Shown one piece after another: positions 21,183 to 32,100 of a stretch of DNA of 64,000 nucleotides; position 1 is the stretch's first letter, and the number at the start of each line of letters is the position of its first letter. The stretch lies in the NCBI GenBank assembly GCA_021292165.1, contig CM037879.1, forward strand, positions 283,686,272 to 283,750,271, given 5' to 3'. The notes below the pieces were generated by a model. That model was not told where the DNA came from. It ran no database searches and worked only from the letters and a program-made list of their open reading frames with translations. The stretch is from Shinisaurus crocodilurus. Lineage: Eukaryota > Chordata > Lepidosauria > Squamata > Shinisauridae. A program made the translations under genes and the position numbers.

Positions 21183-21396
21183 GGAGGAATGATAGCTCAG
21201 TGGTGGAGCACATGCATTGCATGCAGGAGACCTGTGATTCAATCCTTGGCACCCTCAATTGAAAGGATCAGGTAGCAGATGATGGGGAAGTCCTCTCTTT
21301 GCCTGAAACCCTGGTGAGCTGCTGCCACCCAGTGTAGACAATACTGGGTCAGATGGACAGATTGTCAGACCTGTTAGAAGGCACCTTCTTATGTTC
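21183..21396 (+). mobile_element. tRNA-derived SINE with CR1/L3-like tail
   Basis: The head TAGCTCAGTGGTGGAGCACATGCATTGCATGCAGGAG (A box) followed by GATTCAATCCTTGGC (B box) is a tRNA-like promoter. The body has GAAAGGATCAGGTAGCAG, ACCCTGGTGAGCTGCTGCC and ATACTGGGTCAGATGG, and the end AAGGCACCTTCTTATGTTCC. The TTCTTATG-type end matches the CR1/L3 tail at 3955-3975, suggesting that LINE supplied the reverse transcriptase. Confidence 0.85.
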
Positions 21397-21405
21397 CCAA
21401 ATTAT

Positions 21406-21812
21406 AGAGTGGTATGAGAATTTCATATATTTTTTTGCTGGCAAAACATGTGAGCATGCCCTGTTTGAAGCTCCGAGTGTGAGCATGAGCACATGTCTGG
21501 CAAAAATATTCGTAAATATTCATCTCGTTCCTGATTCCCAGTTCAATTTGTGCCAGTTTCCGAATTGGCACAAATTACCTCCATGGACTGAATCCGCCCC
21601 GCTTTAGTCGATGGAGGGAATTTGTACAAATTAGGAAAGCTGTTCAAATTTGGGGGAAATTGCACAAATCACCTGTTGGATCGCTGCTTGATTTCTGCAA
21701 ATTTCCCATTTGTGCAGAGCAAGCAGCGATTGCAAACGTGAACAGGAATCATTGGGGCATGAGATGAGGGGCAAGAAGATTTTTGGAGAATCCTGGCGAT
21801 CTCAAACATAAA
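21406..21812 (+). mobile_element. TAGGGATG element, TTTGTGCAAATT subtype
   Basis: Runs from TATGAGAATTTC through GCAAAACATGTGAGCATGCC, GAGCACATGTCTGGC and GGAATTTGTACAAATTAGG to GGAGAATCCTGGCGATCTC. The order mirrors 24858-25234. Terminal TAGGGATG is eroded. Confidence 0.6.
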
Positions 21813-21972
21813 AAAAAAAATTCTGTCGATCATTATGATGGGCAGGTGCGTGCGAATTACAGATGGCGACCATTGCATTTCAGTTCCTTTTTTAAATCAG
21901 AATTTCCCAAAATGCACAAATGTCTTCATGTTCTGGATGGAAAGAATGTAAGATTTAAATTATTTGAATGCA

Positions 21973-22042
21973 GGAGAAAGTGAAACTGACAGTTTCATCC
22001 ATCCAGCCACAGATAGGAGAATATGTCAGTTTCACTTTCTCC
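21973..22042. repeat. Inverted repeat, perfect 19-bp arms
   Basis: Bases 21973-21991 (GGAGAAAGTGAAACTGACA) and 22024-22042 are exact reverse complements with a 32-base spacer. The surrounding sequence ends in GAAATTCTCACCCATCC at about 22120, similar to TAGGGATG-type ends, so it is probably part of such an element. Confidence 0.7.
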
Positions 22043-22244
22043 CCCAATCAAAAGCTTACATTCTTTCTCTCCTGAATATGAACTTCGTGAATTTTGGGAA
22101 ATTCTTATCAAACCGAAATGAAATTCTCACCCATCCTCACCAGCCAAATTCAACAGGTACAGCAATTCCCAGCATGGAGAGGATGATGATGTACCTGCCT
22201 GCCAGATGGTTGTTAAAGATGAGGAGCCTGTTTAAAAAAAAGGT

Positions 22245-22490
22245 AGCCAGTGTGGCGTAGTGGTGACAGTGTTGGACTGGGACTCGGGAGATCCGGGTTC
22301 TAGTCCCCGCTCGGCCATGAAACTCACTGGGTGACTTTGGGCCAGTCACTGACTCTCAGGCCAACCTACCTCACAGGGTTGTTGTGAGGATAAAATGGAG
22401 AAGAGGAGGAGGAGGAGGATTATGTAAGCCACTTTGGGTTCCTTGCAGGAAAAAAGGCGGGATATAAATATAATAAATAAATAAATAAAA
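22245..22490 (+). mobile_element. Sauria SINE, full length
   Basis: Starts AGCCAGTGTGGCGTAGTGGTGACAGTG (A-box-like), then GGTTCTAGTCCCCGCTC (B-box-like), core GGGTGACTTTGGGCCAGTCACTGACTC and GGGTTGTTGTGAGGATAAAATGG, and tail TTCCTTGCAGGAAAAAAGGCGGGATATAAATA plus (AATA)n. Best reference copy in the window. In squamates this family is described as sharing its tail with a Bov-B-type LINE. Confidence 0.93.
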
Positions 22491-22920
22491 TCCTAAAATG
22501 GTTGAATGCACAGTGATTCAAACCTAGACTTTTAAGAGAAAGGCACTCAAAGCTCTGGGCCTGGATGGATAAAACTGTCAGTTTTGCTTTCTTCCATATC
22601 CGTTTTCTTAAAAAATAAATAAAGAAATAAAAAATCTCAAGTTCTTTTCGTCCAGAATATGGAGAATTCTGGAATGTTAGTAAATTCTTATCAAAACTAA
22701 ACTGAAATGAAATTCTCACCATCCCTGTGTGTTCAACGATACACACACCATATGCAGGATCACATCAACATGAGGTTTGTTTGTTTGTTTGTTTCATTTT
22801 GGGAATGTTTGATTAATGTACAGGCATATGCTGGGAACATAGAAAGGGTGGGGGGAGAATGATGCAAATGAATGGGAAGGAACTTAAAGCTTTTGCAAAG
22901 TGAGCTTGTTCCAATTCCAG

Positions 22921-23172
22921 TACAGTAATACCTTGGATTGCAAGTAACTTGGTTTGAGAGCGTTTTGCAAGACAAGCAAATTTTTAAATATTTATTATTA
23001 TTATTTTGACTTGATATACAAGCGACATCTTGCAATACAAGTACTGTAGTATGGCTTAAATTAAAAATGTACAAATTTGGGGGGGGGGGAATTTCGTTTT
23101 GATATACAAGTGTTTTGGATTACAAGCACGTTTCCGGAACGAATTATGCTCTCAATCCAAGGCATGACTGTA
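22921..23172. mobile_element. Tc1/mariner-like MITE
   Basis: The left end TACAGTAATACCTTGGATTG and the right end (reverse complement TACAGTCATGCCTTGGATTG) match over about 20 bp with two differences, and both carry the TA expected of a mariner-type target. Inside are further mirrored words (GATATACAAG). At 252 bp it has no coding capacity. A poly-G run at 23081-23090 interrupts it. Confidence 0.7.
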
Positions 23173-23689
23173 TTAGTTATAACAGAATTCAGGAAGAGCA
23201 GAATGTGAGGCAGAAAGGACCCAGGGAACAAGAAAGGAATGAAATGCTCCATTTGGGCATCCCTTCTTTTCACGGATGAGTAGAAAATTACAGAGATCTG
23301 CGACATCCCAAGTTGTTCAATTAATAGATGGCATGCCATGGCTTGCAAAACGAAGGCTGCCGTTCTAAGCAGCGTTACCAGGGAGTTTGTCCCATTGAAC
23401 TCAATGAGACTTCTGAGTACATGTGCTTAGGATTGCAGCACATGGCTTCACTCCTAAAAGTGCTCATGAGGAAGTGATTGAGGCTTCAGTGAGATCAGCT
23501 TCTGAGTAAACATGTTTATGATGACGCTGAAAGGGTGTGTTAGTTTCACTATCCTGAAGTTTCTGCCTTGGTTGTCCCCCGTGGGTTGCTGATCATTTGT
23601 ATTTAAACCCACATGGGTGAAAATTGGTTATTATCACAGTAAGGAGGTCTTCTTCATGATGAGCCCACCGCAGCTGTGTGAGCAACCTG

Positions 23690-23795
23690 CGGCCCTCCTG
23701 AAGTTGTTGGACCACACCTCCCAGAATTCCTGACCATTGGTCATGCTGCTTGGGGCTGATGGTGGTTGGAGTTGCAGGTTGCCCACTCCTGTCTT
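23690..23795. mobile_element. hAT-like palindromic MITE, diverged
   Basis: CAACCTGCGGCCCTCCTGAAGTTGTTGGACCACACCTCCC on one side and GGTGGTTGGAGTTGCAGGTTGCCC on the other form a degraded inverted pair of the same type as 42460-42594 and 44717-44836. Target duplication not resolved. Confidence 0.5.
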
Positions 23796-23799
23796 CTTG

Positions 23800-24858
23800 T
23801 ATAATTGGTTTTTTCACATGCTTCTGTTCTAGAAGGAGAAAACAGAAAAGAGCAATCATACAAGGGGACCATGATCTGACTCCAACAGATCTGGACAGGA
23901 TCCTCCCATACACCCTTCCAAGAGAGAATTGTATAAAGAGCAGTTGTTTTTGTTGCTTTCTGATTTCTCCTGTCTTAAGAGGACTAATACGCTGTCTTAT
24001 AATGCTGAGTTCCATCACTAGGTGATGCTCTTTCCTCTTTGTCTTTCTTAAACATAGGGATAAATGCTCGGTTTTTGATGCAATATCCTTGCCAAAAAAA
24101 ACAACAACACAAAAAGCAAAACCAAAAAACCCAAAAAAAACGAAACCCTCCAACAATTACCAAACCAATCTTATTTTCTCACACTGAAAGGATATACATT
24201 TGAACCACAGATTCTGTTCCCAAACCCTGATAATCAACCACCAAAAAGATATACTTCTATGTCACTTCATTCTATTAATTCAGTTTTGGTTGCAAACGGC
24301 TGCAGATGCCACATTCAGACTGTCTTTGACAAGGAAGAAACAGTCATAATGGCTAAGAGCAAGGAAGTAATAGCTGGGATGGCTAATACCAAAACTACCA
24401 TTAATTTAAGTAAGAAAAGGAATGAAGTACAGTTTCCGTGAGTGCTTCGTACATTTTGATAAACACTTCCTATCCTCATGAAAAAGGGTCTTTCCATGTT
24501 GTAGTTCTCAAGCATAAAGACAAAACCACAAGATGAGGTTCAAAGTACAGAAGCCAGGAAGCTCTGAGGTTAACAGTGTCAAGCATTTTGGTGATGTGAG
24601 CAAAACTGGTGGATGGTTGTGTTAGGAGGTGTTAGAAGTAAAAAATCAATTTAAACAGATCTGTTCTGTATGTGCAATAAGGGTGGGCAAATCTATCTGT
24701 TTCCAAGTCATGTCTCTTTCATAGGCATTCACTCATGTCGGTTTGATCCCATTTCCATGATATTCTGTGATTCCGAAAAACAAAAAAAAATCAACTTAAA
24801 ATATAAATGAATTTTCTCTTAGAATATGCTTCTAAAAATGCATTTTGACACCTTTTTT
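23800..24858. other. No gene recognised
   Basis: A long minus-strand frame across 23593-24156 (187 codons) is explained by A-rich sequence and the MITE at 23690 and shows no domain. The remainder is AT-rich and featureless to the eye. Confidence 0.4.
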
Positions 24859-25465
24859 GAGTTGAGAAGGGGATGTATGAGAATTTTGATTTTGCTTGCA
24901 AAACATGCAAGCGTGCCCTATTCAAAGCCCTGAACGAAAGTGCGAGCACGTGTCTGCCGAAAACTGTTCACAAATTGCCTGACATGAGCTTGTGTGTTCA
25001 ATTTGTGCAACTTTCCCCAGTTCAGTTTTGTGCAAATTCCATAATTTGTGCATGCTTCCCTTGCAGATTGAAAGCCCCGCTTTAATCTATGGAGGGAAGT
25101 TGTGGAAATGTGTGCAAATTTCACATTCGATCGCAGTTCAATTTGCACAGTTTTCCCATTCTCGCAGAGTGAGCAGCAATCACAGACGAACGCAAACAAA
25201 AATCTGGCACAAGATAAGTGGCAAGAGTTGATGAGCTTCCGCTGTTCATTAGAAATATGGCTTTTCAGGAGGGAATATGGGGTGGGTTAGGATTTTAAAA
25301 TTTTATACTGTAAGTGTATTTTATTCTGTTTTGTTTCATTTTATATTGTACATCGCCCAGAGAAGCCAGGCTACCGGCTAGATGGGCGATCTAGAAATAC
25401 AATAAATAAATAAATAAATAAATGATGACATTCGGAGAATCCTAGTGATTTTGAACATCGCACAG
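24858..25465 (+). mobile_element. TAGGGATG element interrupted by a LINE tail
   Basis: GGGGATGTATGAGAATTTTG opens the element. It continues GCAAAACATGCAAGCGTGCC, AGCACGTGTCTGCCGAAAAC and TTTGTGCAAATTCC to GGCAAGAGTTGATGA. The sequence then switches at 25235 to a LINE tail and resumes at 25423 with TGATGACATTCGGAGAATCCTAG. The element is therefore older than the LINE insertion. Confidence 0.65.
25235..25422 (+). mobile_element. L2-type LINE tail inserted in another element
   Basis: It contains TTTTCAGGAGGGAATATGG, TGTACATCGCCCAGAGAAGCC and GGCTAGATGGGCGATCTAGAAATAC followed by (AATA)n. Flanking TGATGA occurs at 25229-25234 and 25423-25428, a 6-bp target duplication. Only the last 190 bp of the LINE were inserted. 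Confidence 0.7.
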
Positions 25466-25865
25466 CCACTGATCCCAAGTCAGAGCATTCAGGAAGTGCA
25501 AAATGTGGTGGATAACTATAACCCTGTGAAAATCTTGTGGATGGTTATGAGGTCTGCTTGCATCACAATTCATGATGACTGAATTCCTCAAGCATTCCTA
25601 GCGTGTGGAAGAAATAAGGATGCATGAAGAACTCTTTGTATTACAACCCTTTTAGATTTCCTCAAATTCCTCCAGTGTTTCACTTAAGGAAGATCTTCAC
25701 AATTTGCTTTGACTTTCTCGTTAAGCAAAATTGCAGTAGCAGCCCTTGATTTATTTTTATTTTTAAATTTATTCTGCCTTTCCACCATAGTTTGAATTCA
25801 AAGTGGCATAACAAAATATAATAAAACAGCAATATAATAAACACAGCGGGGGGGATCAGACAGTG

Positions 25866-25994
25866 GGTTGGATCCAGATGTACTCATACATAGAGTTGAC
25901 ACATTGAAATCAATGGGACAAGTTTGTCATGGCTAACTTAAGTCCCATTGATTTCAATCAGCCTACTCTACGTATTACTAAGTCTGGATCCAAT
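25866..25994. mobile_element. Palindromic MITE with TTGGATCCAGA ends
   Basis: GGGTTGGATCCAGATGTACTC ... ATTGAAATCAATGGGAC pairs with AGTCCCATTGATTTCAATC ... AGTCTGGATCCAATGC in inverted orientation, arms about 54 bp. The internal ATTGAAATCAATGGGAC is shared with the GCAATCCTATGC-type repeats. Harbinger-like by analogy only. Confidence 0.6.
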
Positions 25995-26325
25995 GCAATA
26001 TCAGAAAGCATGTCCTTATAGCAACAATTAAAACACCACTTAGATAGTTCAGCAGCTAAAAGACCAATGTGAAGCAAGCACAACAAATCAATATACTACC
26101 CAAAGTTTCAATACACAGGACATACTTTGCCTAGTGTCTAAAGGAAATGGTTCCAGGTGGATTTTCCTTGGGCGAGAGTTCCATGATCAGGTGCAACCAC
26201 AGAAAAGTCCCTGTCTCCGGTAGTCATCCCCCTAAACTCTGCATACCAAGGCAACTGGAGAAGGGCCTCCAATTATAATCTCAGCTACATGGTTCAAAAG
26301 GGAGTAGATGATCCATCAGGTCCCC

Positions 26326-27075
26326 TTGCCTTGTACATAGATGAACAAACATTTCCCACACACACACTTGTGGACTGAACTTGAACATTCTTTGTAATCA
26401 GGCAACAAGTCGACACAGGTGTGAAGTTGTCTGCTGAATACCACATCAACATAATTTTTCTAATGTCTTTTCCTTCGACATGGGTTTCATTGAGGTGGAA
26501 AACATGGCATAACAAAAGGAGTTAGCACACATCCAGTTCTAAAAGGAACCATAATGAAAGGAACTATCATTATTTATGCAGGCTCATGTGCATGAACGTA
26601 TTGATTAATTAATTTCATATATATCCCACCTTTTCCCCCTCTTGCAAGGAGGCCAAGGCAGCTTACATGATCCTCCTCCTCTCCATTTTATCCTCACAAC
26701 AACCCTGTGAGGTAGGTTGGGCTGAGAGTTGGCAACTGGCCCAAAGTCACCCAGTGAGCTTCATGGCTGAGTGGGGACAAGTACCCGGATCTCCCGGGTC
26801 CCAGTCCAACACTCTTAACCACTAAACCACACTGATTCTCACCACACTGAATTGCCTTGTACATAGATGGACATTCCCCCCCCTCACTTGTGGACTGAAT
26901 CTGGCAACAAGTCAACACAGGTGTGAAGTTGTCTGCTGAATACCACATCGACATATTTTTTTCTAATGTCTTTTCTTTCGACATGGGTTTCACTGAGGTG
27001 GAAAACATGGCATAACAGAAGAAGTTAGCAAAGAAAACTACACACACATCCAGTTCTGAAAGGAACCATCATCCA
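26326..27075. repeat. Two direct copies of a 220-bp segment flanking a SINE
   Basis: Bases 26326-26560 and 26855-27075 share CCTTGTACATAGATG, CACTTGTGGACTGAA, CACAGGTGTGAAGTTGTCTGCTGAATACCACATC, TTCGACATGGGTTTCA and GGAACCAT in the same order and orientation, with small indels. A Sauria SINE (26603-26840) lies between. Either a local duplication or two copies of an unrecognised repeat. Confidence 0.75.
26603..26840 (-). mobile_element. Sauria SINE, diverged
   Basis: TATATATCCCACCTTTTCCCCCTCTTGCAAGGAGGCC is the tail; CTGGCCCAAAGTCACCCAGTGAGC the core; GGATCTCCCGGGTCCCAGTCCAACACTC and CACTAAACCACACTGATTC the head. The tail wording differs from the other copies, suggesting a different subfamily. 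Confidence 0.85.
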
Positions 27076-27079
27076 CCAA

Positions 27080-27780
27080 TAGTATGCATGAGTGTGTGTG
27101 TGTGTGTGTGTGTGTACACACATACACACATCATTGTCCAACCCATATACATGCAAAAGATAAATTCAGGAATATATTTATTGACCATTATGTTTCAGAA
27201 TGATGTGGAATGCACATTATGAATAAGAAGTAAGGACACATGTTACTTTTGCTAAACACAAATTTTTATCACTGTACACTTTTTTAAAAAATGTTGGCCC
27301 TTGTCTTTAATAAGAAGACAAAATTGTCCCCAAAGAAAAATGAAGGCAAGCTCGCTATTCTATATGGAAATCACCATCTCTCATCTCTCTTTTTTAATTT
27401 ATTTCCCGCATAAAATAGTCCATCCGAGTGTTTACAGAAAGCCTCTCAATTCTGTCATATCAGATTGGTACTGGGTGCCATCCATTACCATGCTGGTCCC
27501 TTTCTTTCATCTGATATCACTATTATGATGATGACTGTTTCTGTTTATCGTGCCCGTATATATGCAATGTCGATATAAATTTATATGTGAGTATGAATAT
27601 GCACTGTAGGATGAGGTTTGTCTATCTTTATTATGCAGATGGCAACAGTGGGAGGACACACAGCATGTCTTTCAAAGGTTAGAAAAAGTATTTCTCCAAC
27701 TTCTTGAAGTCGAATTAAAATGGGAGGTGCACTGCACTCTTAGAGGTATATATATAATATACATTTTATTATAGAAAAAA
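27080..27780. other. No gene recognised; (GT)n
   Basis: A (GT)n tract at about 27087-27114 passes into ACACACATACACAC. The rest is AT-rich, with no recognised motif. Confidence 0.4.
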
Positions 27781-27794
27781 ATACCCATCCTTTG

Positions 27795-27845
27795 GGCCTA
27801 ACTGGATGTGATGCAGGATATCAGTGCATCACATCCAGTTAGGCC
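27795..27845. repeat. Perfect inverted repeat, 21-bp arms
   Basis: Bases 27795-27815 (GGCCTAACTGGATGTGATGC plus A) and 27825-27845 are exact reverse complements around the 9-base spacer GGATATCAG. It could form a 51-base hairpin. A (TTCC)n microsatellite follows at about 27876-27908. Confidence 0.85.
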
Positions 27846-28520
27846 TCTCCCTTCCCTTCTTTCTGTCTTTCTCTCTTCCTTCCTTCCTTCCTTCCTTCCT
27901 TCCTTCCTCAGGGCATTTGTTAATATAGAAAGTGCAGGGGAAATTTCCCCCTCTCCAGCCTTCATGAGCCCTGTCCCCCTGTGGACTAAAAATTCCCCCT
28001 GTTCAAGTGCCCTTTTAATTCTGTTTGACCCTGATTTGCATTTGGGAAAAACAAAACACAGATTTAGATGCTGTTCATGTTCTCCTCTAGACTGTGATTT
28101 AGGATTTGCCATCCTGTTTCAAGCAAAACCATATCACTTAATTAGACCCGTTACTTTAAGGAGATTCAAGGCTTTTGAGCTCTTGTGCATAGACTGGGTC
28201 GGGGGAGGAAAGGAGGCACATGAGAGGAGAGAAAGGCTCCCAGGGCTTTCGAAGCCATTTTGACTAAGAACTACAGGAGTGGAATTCAGGGCAGGTCTAG
28301 ACTCCCTAGTTATTTTAAAGGTCGAGCCCTACTTACCTAGTTATTTTTATCTTGGGGTCTCTCAAATGCGTATGGAGGGAGGAACATACTTAAAACAAAT
28401 TTGCGACGTCTTTTAATTATAACTGTTGTTTCTAAAATATAATAAAACTGTGAGTCAGGAGCTCCATTTCCCATAAGACTGCCTTGGTGGGAGTCTTCCT
28501 CTTTCCCAGCAGCGAGGTAG

Positions 28521-28868
28521 AATCATAGAATCATAAAAAAGTAGAGTTGGAAGGGGCCTACAAGGCCATCGAGTCCAACCCCCTGCTCAATGCAGGAATC
28601 CAGGTCAAAGCATCCCTGACAGATGGCTGTCCAGCTGCACCTTGAATGCCTCCAGAGTGGGAGAGCCCACCACCTCACTAGGTAGTTGGTTCCATTGTCT
28701 TATTGTTCTAACAGTCAGGAATTTTTTCCTGATGTTTAGGTGGAATCTGGGTTCCTGTAACTTGAGCCTATTATTCCGTGTCCCGCAAACTGGGATGATC
28801 GAGAAGAGATCCTGGCCCTCCTCTGTGTGACAACCCTTCAAGTACTGGAAGAGTGCGATCATATCAGG
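28521..28868 (-). pseudogene. CR1 LINE 3' end, 5'-truncated
   Basis: Reverse copy of the same subfamily as 8997-9411. The minus-strand frame reads [20 protein letters not shown] ... IRQWNQLPSEVVGSPTLEAF to DSHLSGML-stop, then GGATTCCTGCATTGAGCAGG and CCAACTCTACTTTTTTATGATTCTATGATT. The short coding remnant is open, but over 90% of the element is missing. Confidence 0.92.
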
Positions 28869-28879
28869 TAGGCCAATTG

Positions 28880-29145
28880 GAGATGCAAATAGAGAGGTTC
28901 AAGGTCCTGGATGGAAGATGGCTTTGGTTCGGGGACACCAGTTATCCTTTTTGACTCTCCAATTAGAGCTTTAAAAGCCTGCATTGAAGGAAGCTGGAAA
29001 CATTGATCTCACATAGGTTTGTTACTTTTTGTGAAGTCCAAGCCTAGGTGACTGGAAACCCAATTGGGGGGGGGGGCGACAGGTGGAGGCCTGCCATTCT
29101 ACTTAACAGACAACAATATGACATCTGATTAACAATCACATCATA
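28880..29145. other. No feature recognised before the RTE element
   Basis: Single-copy-looking DNA with a G run at 29067-29075. No target duplication for the RTE element could be found here. Confidence 0.35.
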
Positions 29146-29149
29146 CACA

Positions 29150-32100
29150 GGACAGTCCCCTCGCCGGATCGTCACCTTGAAGTGGTGAGTGGGCTTGCGT
29201 GTTCCGATGAATCCTGTGAGCAATGCCGTCGGGAGCTATGTACTCCCAGTAGGGTCACCCATGGCGGTAAGGTCCGGGGAGAGGAACCAGACAAAGAACG
29301 ATCCAAAACATAAAGTCCTCAACGGCAGAACAGGCGGAAGATAATTAAACCTAAATTACAACGGCTGTGAAGGCGGATGAAGGCTGCAGCAGAGAATGGT
29401 TTTCCAATCGTCAGGGTAACCGTGCCATTGGATCTCTGCCGTACTCTGTCAAGTTTGTGTGGTGATTCGTTGTGCACCGATCTCCCCACATAAAACAGTT
29501 TCACGCACAGGCGTCTTCCAACCCAACCCATCCAACCCAACCCAACCCAACCAAACAAAAACAAAAAAAGTCCCATGGCGACTGGCGAATGGCAACGGGG
29601 GCAGGACTGTGAATCTGGAAGCCCCTAGTCATGGACCAGCACATGGGCGGTGGATGCAGACTCAGTCGCCCTGTTCAAGGAACGAGGTAGTCGAGCAGCT
29701 CGGCAGCTGTATCCATGACTGAGCAGCCCTATTTAGGATCCACTCTGCTCACCCCGTATGGGGAGGGGGCTAGAAAAGGTGCCCTAAACATAGTCTACCT
29801 CTTTCTCCCCTGACTGGATTACCGCGTCCAGTGGGGTCACCATTTTAGCGGTCGAAAAAGACATTTGAATTTTGGAACATGGAATATACGGACATTGCTG
29901 GATAACATAGATAGTGAACGCCCTGAGCGTAGGACTGCTATTATTGCAAGGGAGCTGAGACGGTTTAAGATTGACATAGCAGCACTTCAAGAAACTCGAA
30001 GGGCAGGAGAGGGACAGCTGAAAGAAGAAAAAGGAGGTTATACCTTCTTCTGGAAAGGACTACCTGAGCAGGACCGACGAATACATGGTGTAGGCTTTGC
30101 CATCAAAAATGAACTAGTGAACTCTTTGTCAGAAGTTCCTACTGGCATTAACGAACGCCTGATAACTCTTCGATTAAAGCTCGCCAATAACCAACAGGTA
30201 ACTATTTTGAGCGCTTATGCACCAACATTAGATGCTGATGATGACATCAAGGAAAGTTTTTATAGCCAGTTGGACACTCTCCTGTCAGAGATACCTAAGG
30301 AGGATAAAATTATCCTCCTGGGCGATTTTAACGCAAGAGTCGGGCGTGACTTTGATTTATGGCCAGAAACTATTGGAAAAGACGGAGTTGGTAATAGCAA
30401 CCCGAACGGACTCTTACTTTTGTCTATATGTGCAGAGCATAATCTCACTATCACAAACACGCTCTTTCGACAAAAGAATAAGTTTAAAACATCATGGCAG
30501 CACCCACGGTCAAAGCACTGGCATCTTCTGGATTATGTAATTGTCCGTGTTAGAGATCGCCGCGATGTACTTCTTACTAGGGCCATGGTGAGTGCCGACG
30601 ACTGCTGGACAGACCACCGACTAATCCGTTCCACAATGGTTATCAACATTGCTCCCCAACGTAGGCTTCAAGGAAGGAAACCAAGGCGTAAAATGAACAT
30701 CCAAGTCCTTCAAGATCCTATTAAGCAAACTCGTCTTCAATCACTTCTTAAGGAACATCTACCTACGGAACCTCCTGACAACATTGAGGACCATTGGTCT
30801 AAGCTGAAAACCTCCATTACTGCAGCTTGTGAACAAACTATTGGATATGAAACTAAGAAACATCAGGATTGGTTTGATGAAAATGACAATGAGATTAAAT
30901 ATATAATTGACCAAAAAAGGAAAGCCTTCCAAATATGGCAAAATGATATTAACTGCGCTGCCAAGAAAAAAACCTACGCTAGCGCAAAGGCTGAGGTCCA
31001 AAGAAGAACAAGAGAACTTAAGAACGCTTGGTGGAAAAAGAAAGCTGAAGAAATTCAACAACTTGCAGAATCTCATGATGCACGGGGCTTTTTTAAGGCC
31101 ACAAGGGCCATTTATGGACCAAAAACCTATGGTACAAACCCTTTACAATCAAAAGATGGCACCAAACTCTTAAAAGACAAAGAGTCTATTGCACTGCGTT
31201 GGAAAGAGCATTATTATGACCTTTTAAATCGTAAATCTAAGGTGGATAATGAGATTTTTTCGCAAATCCCGCAAAAACAAATTAAAGAGGAACTTGCAAT
31301 ACTCCCCACTTTGGATGAAGTAAAAAAAGCCATTAATCAAATGAAGAACAACAAAGCTAGTGGACCAGATGGGATTCCTGCTGAAATCTTTAAAGAAGGG
31401 GGCCCCGAACTTGTACAACATCTTCATAAACTCATCGAAAAAATCTGGATAAGAGAAGAGATCCCAGAAGACTTCAGGGATGCCATAATTATCACCCTCT
31501 TTAAGAAGGGTGATAGAACAGACTGTGGAAACTATCGGGGCATTTCTCTCTTAGCAACCGCAGGTAAAATATTTGCTAGGATTCTCGCAAACCGTCTTCT
31601 ATCTATTTCAGAAGAGATCCTCCCTGAAACTCAATATGGTTTCCGCCCCTCTAGAGGGACAGTAGACATGATTTTTACTGCACGTCAGCTCCAAGAAAAA
31701 TGCCGGGAGCAAAATCAACCCCTTTATATGGCATTTATTGATTTGGCTAAGGCCTTTGATACTGTAGATCGTACAGCTCTCTGGACTATCCTTATGAAAA
31801 TTGGATGCCCCAATAAATTTGTGAATATCTTGCGACTTCTCCATGACAACATGACGGCAACAGTTTTGGACAACAACGGCTCTCATGGTGCTCCATTTAA
31901 AGTGGGATCAGGTGTTAAACAGGGATGTGTTATCGCCCCAACATTATTTGCCATTTTCATCGCCATGGTTTTACATCTTGTCAAGGGGAAACTTCCCACT
32001 GGTGTGGGAATTATATATCGAACAGATGGAAAGCTTTTTAATCTCAGCAGGCTGAAAGCAAAAAGTAAGGTAATTACAACCTCCGTTGTGGAACTTCAGT

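Noticed and set aside
21183..21260. A functional tRNA gene
   Set aside because: The A and B boxes are there, but the head cannot form a full cloverleaf and is followed by SINE body and a LINE-like tail.
23593..24156. 187-codon minus-strand frame
   Set aside because: No domain; it runs through A-rich sequence and a hAT-like palindrome, and its internal wording does not resemble a protein family.
26326..27075. Pair of LTRs of a small retroelement
   Set aside because: The two units are direct repeats, but no TG...CA ends, primer-binding site or polypurine tract was visible, and a SINE fills the middle.
29459..29722. 87-codon frame in the RTE leader as a separate ORF1
   Set aside because: It overlaps a CCAAC-rich tract, has no nucleic-acid-binding motif, and RTE elements usually have one main ORF.
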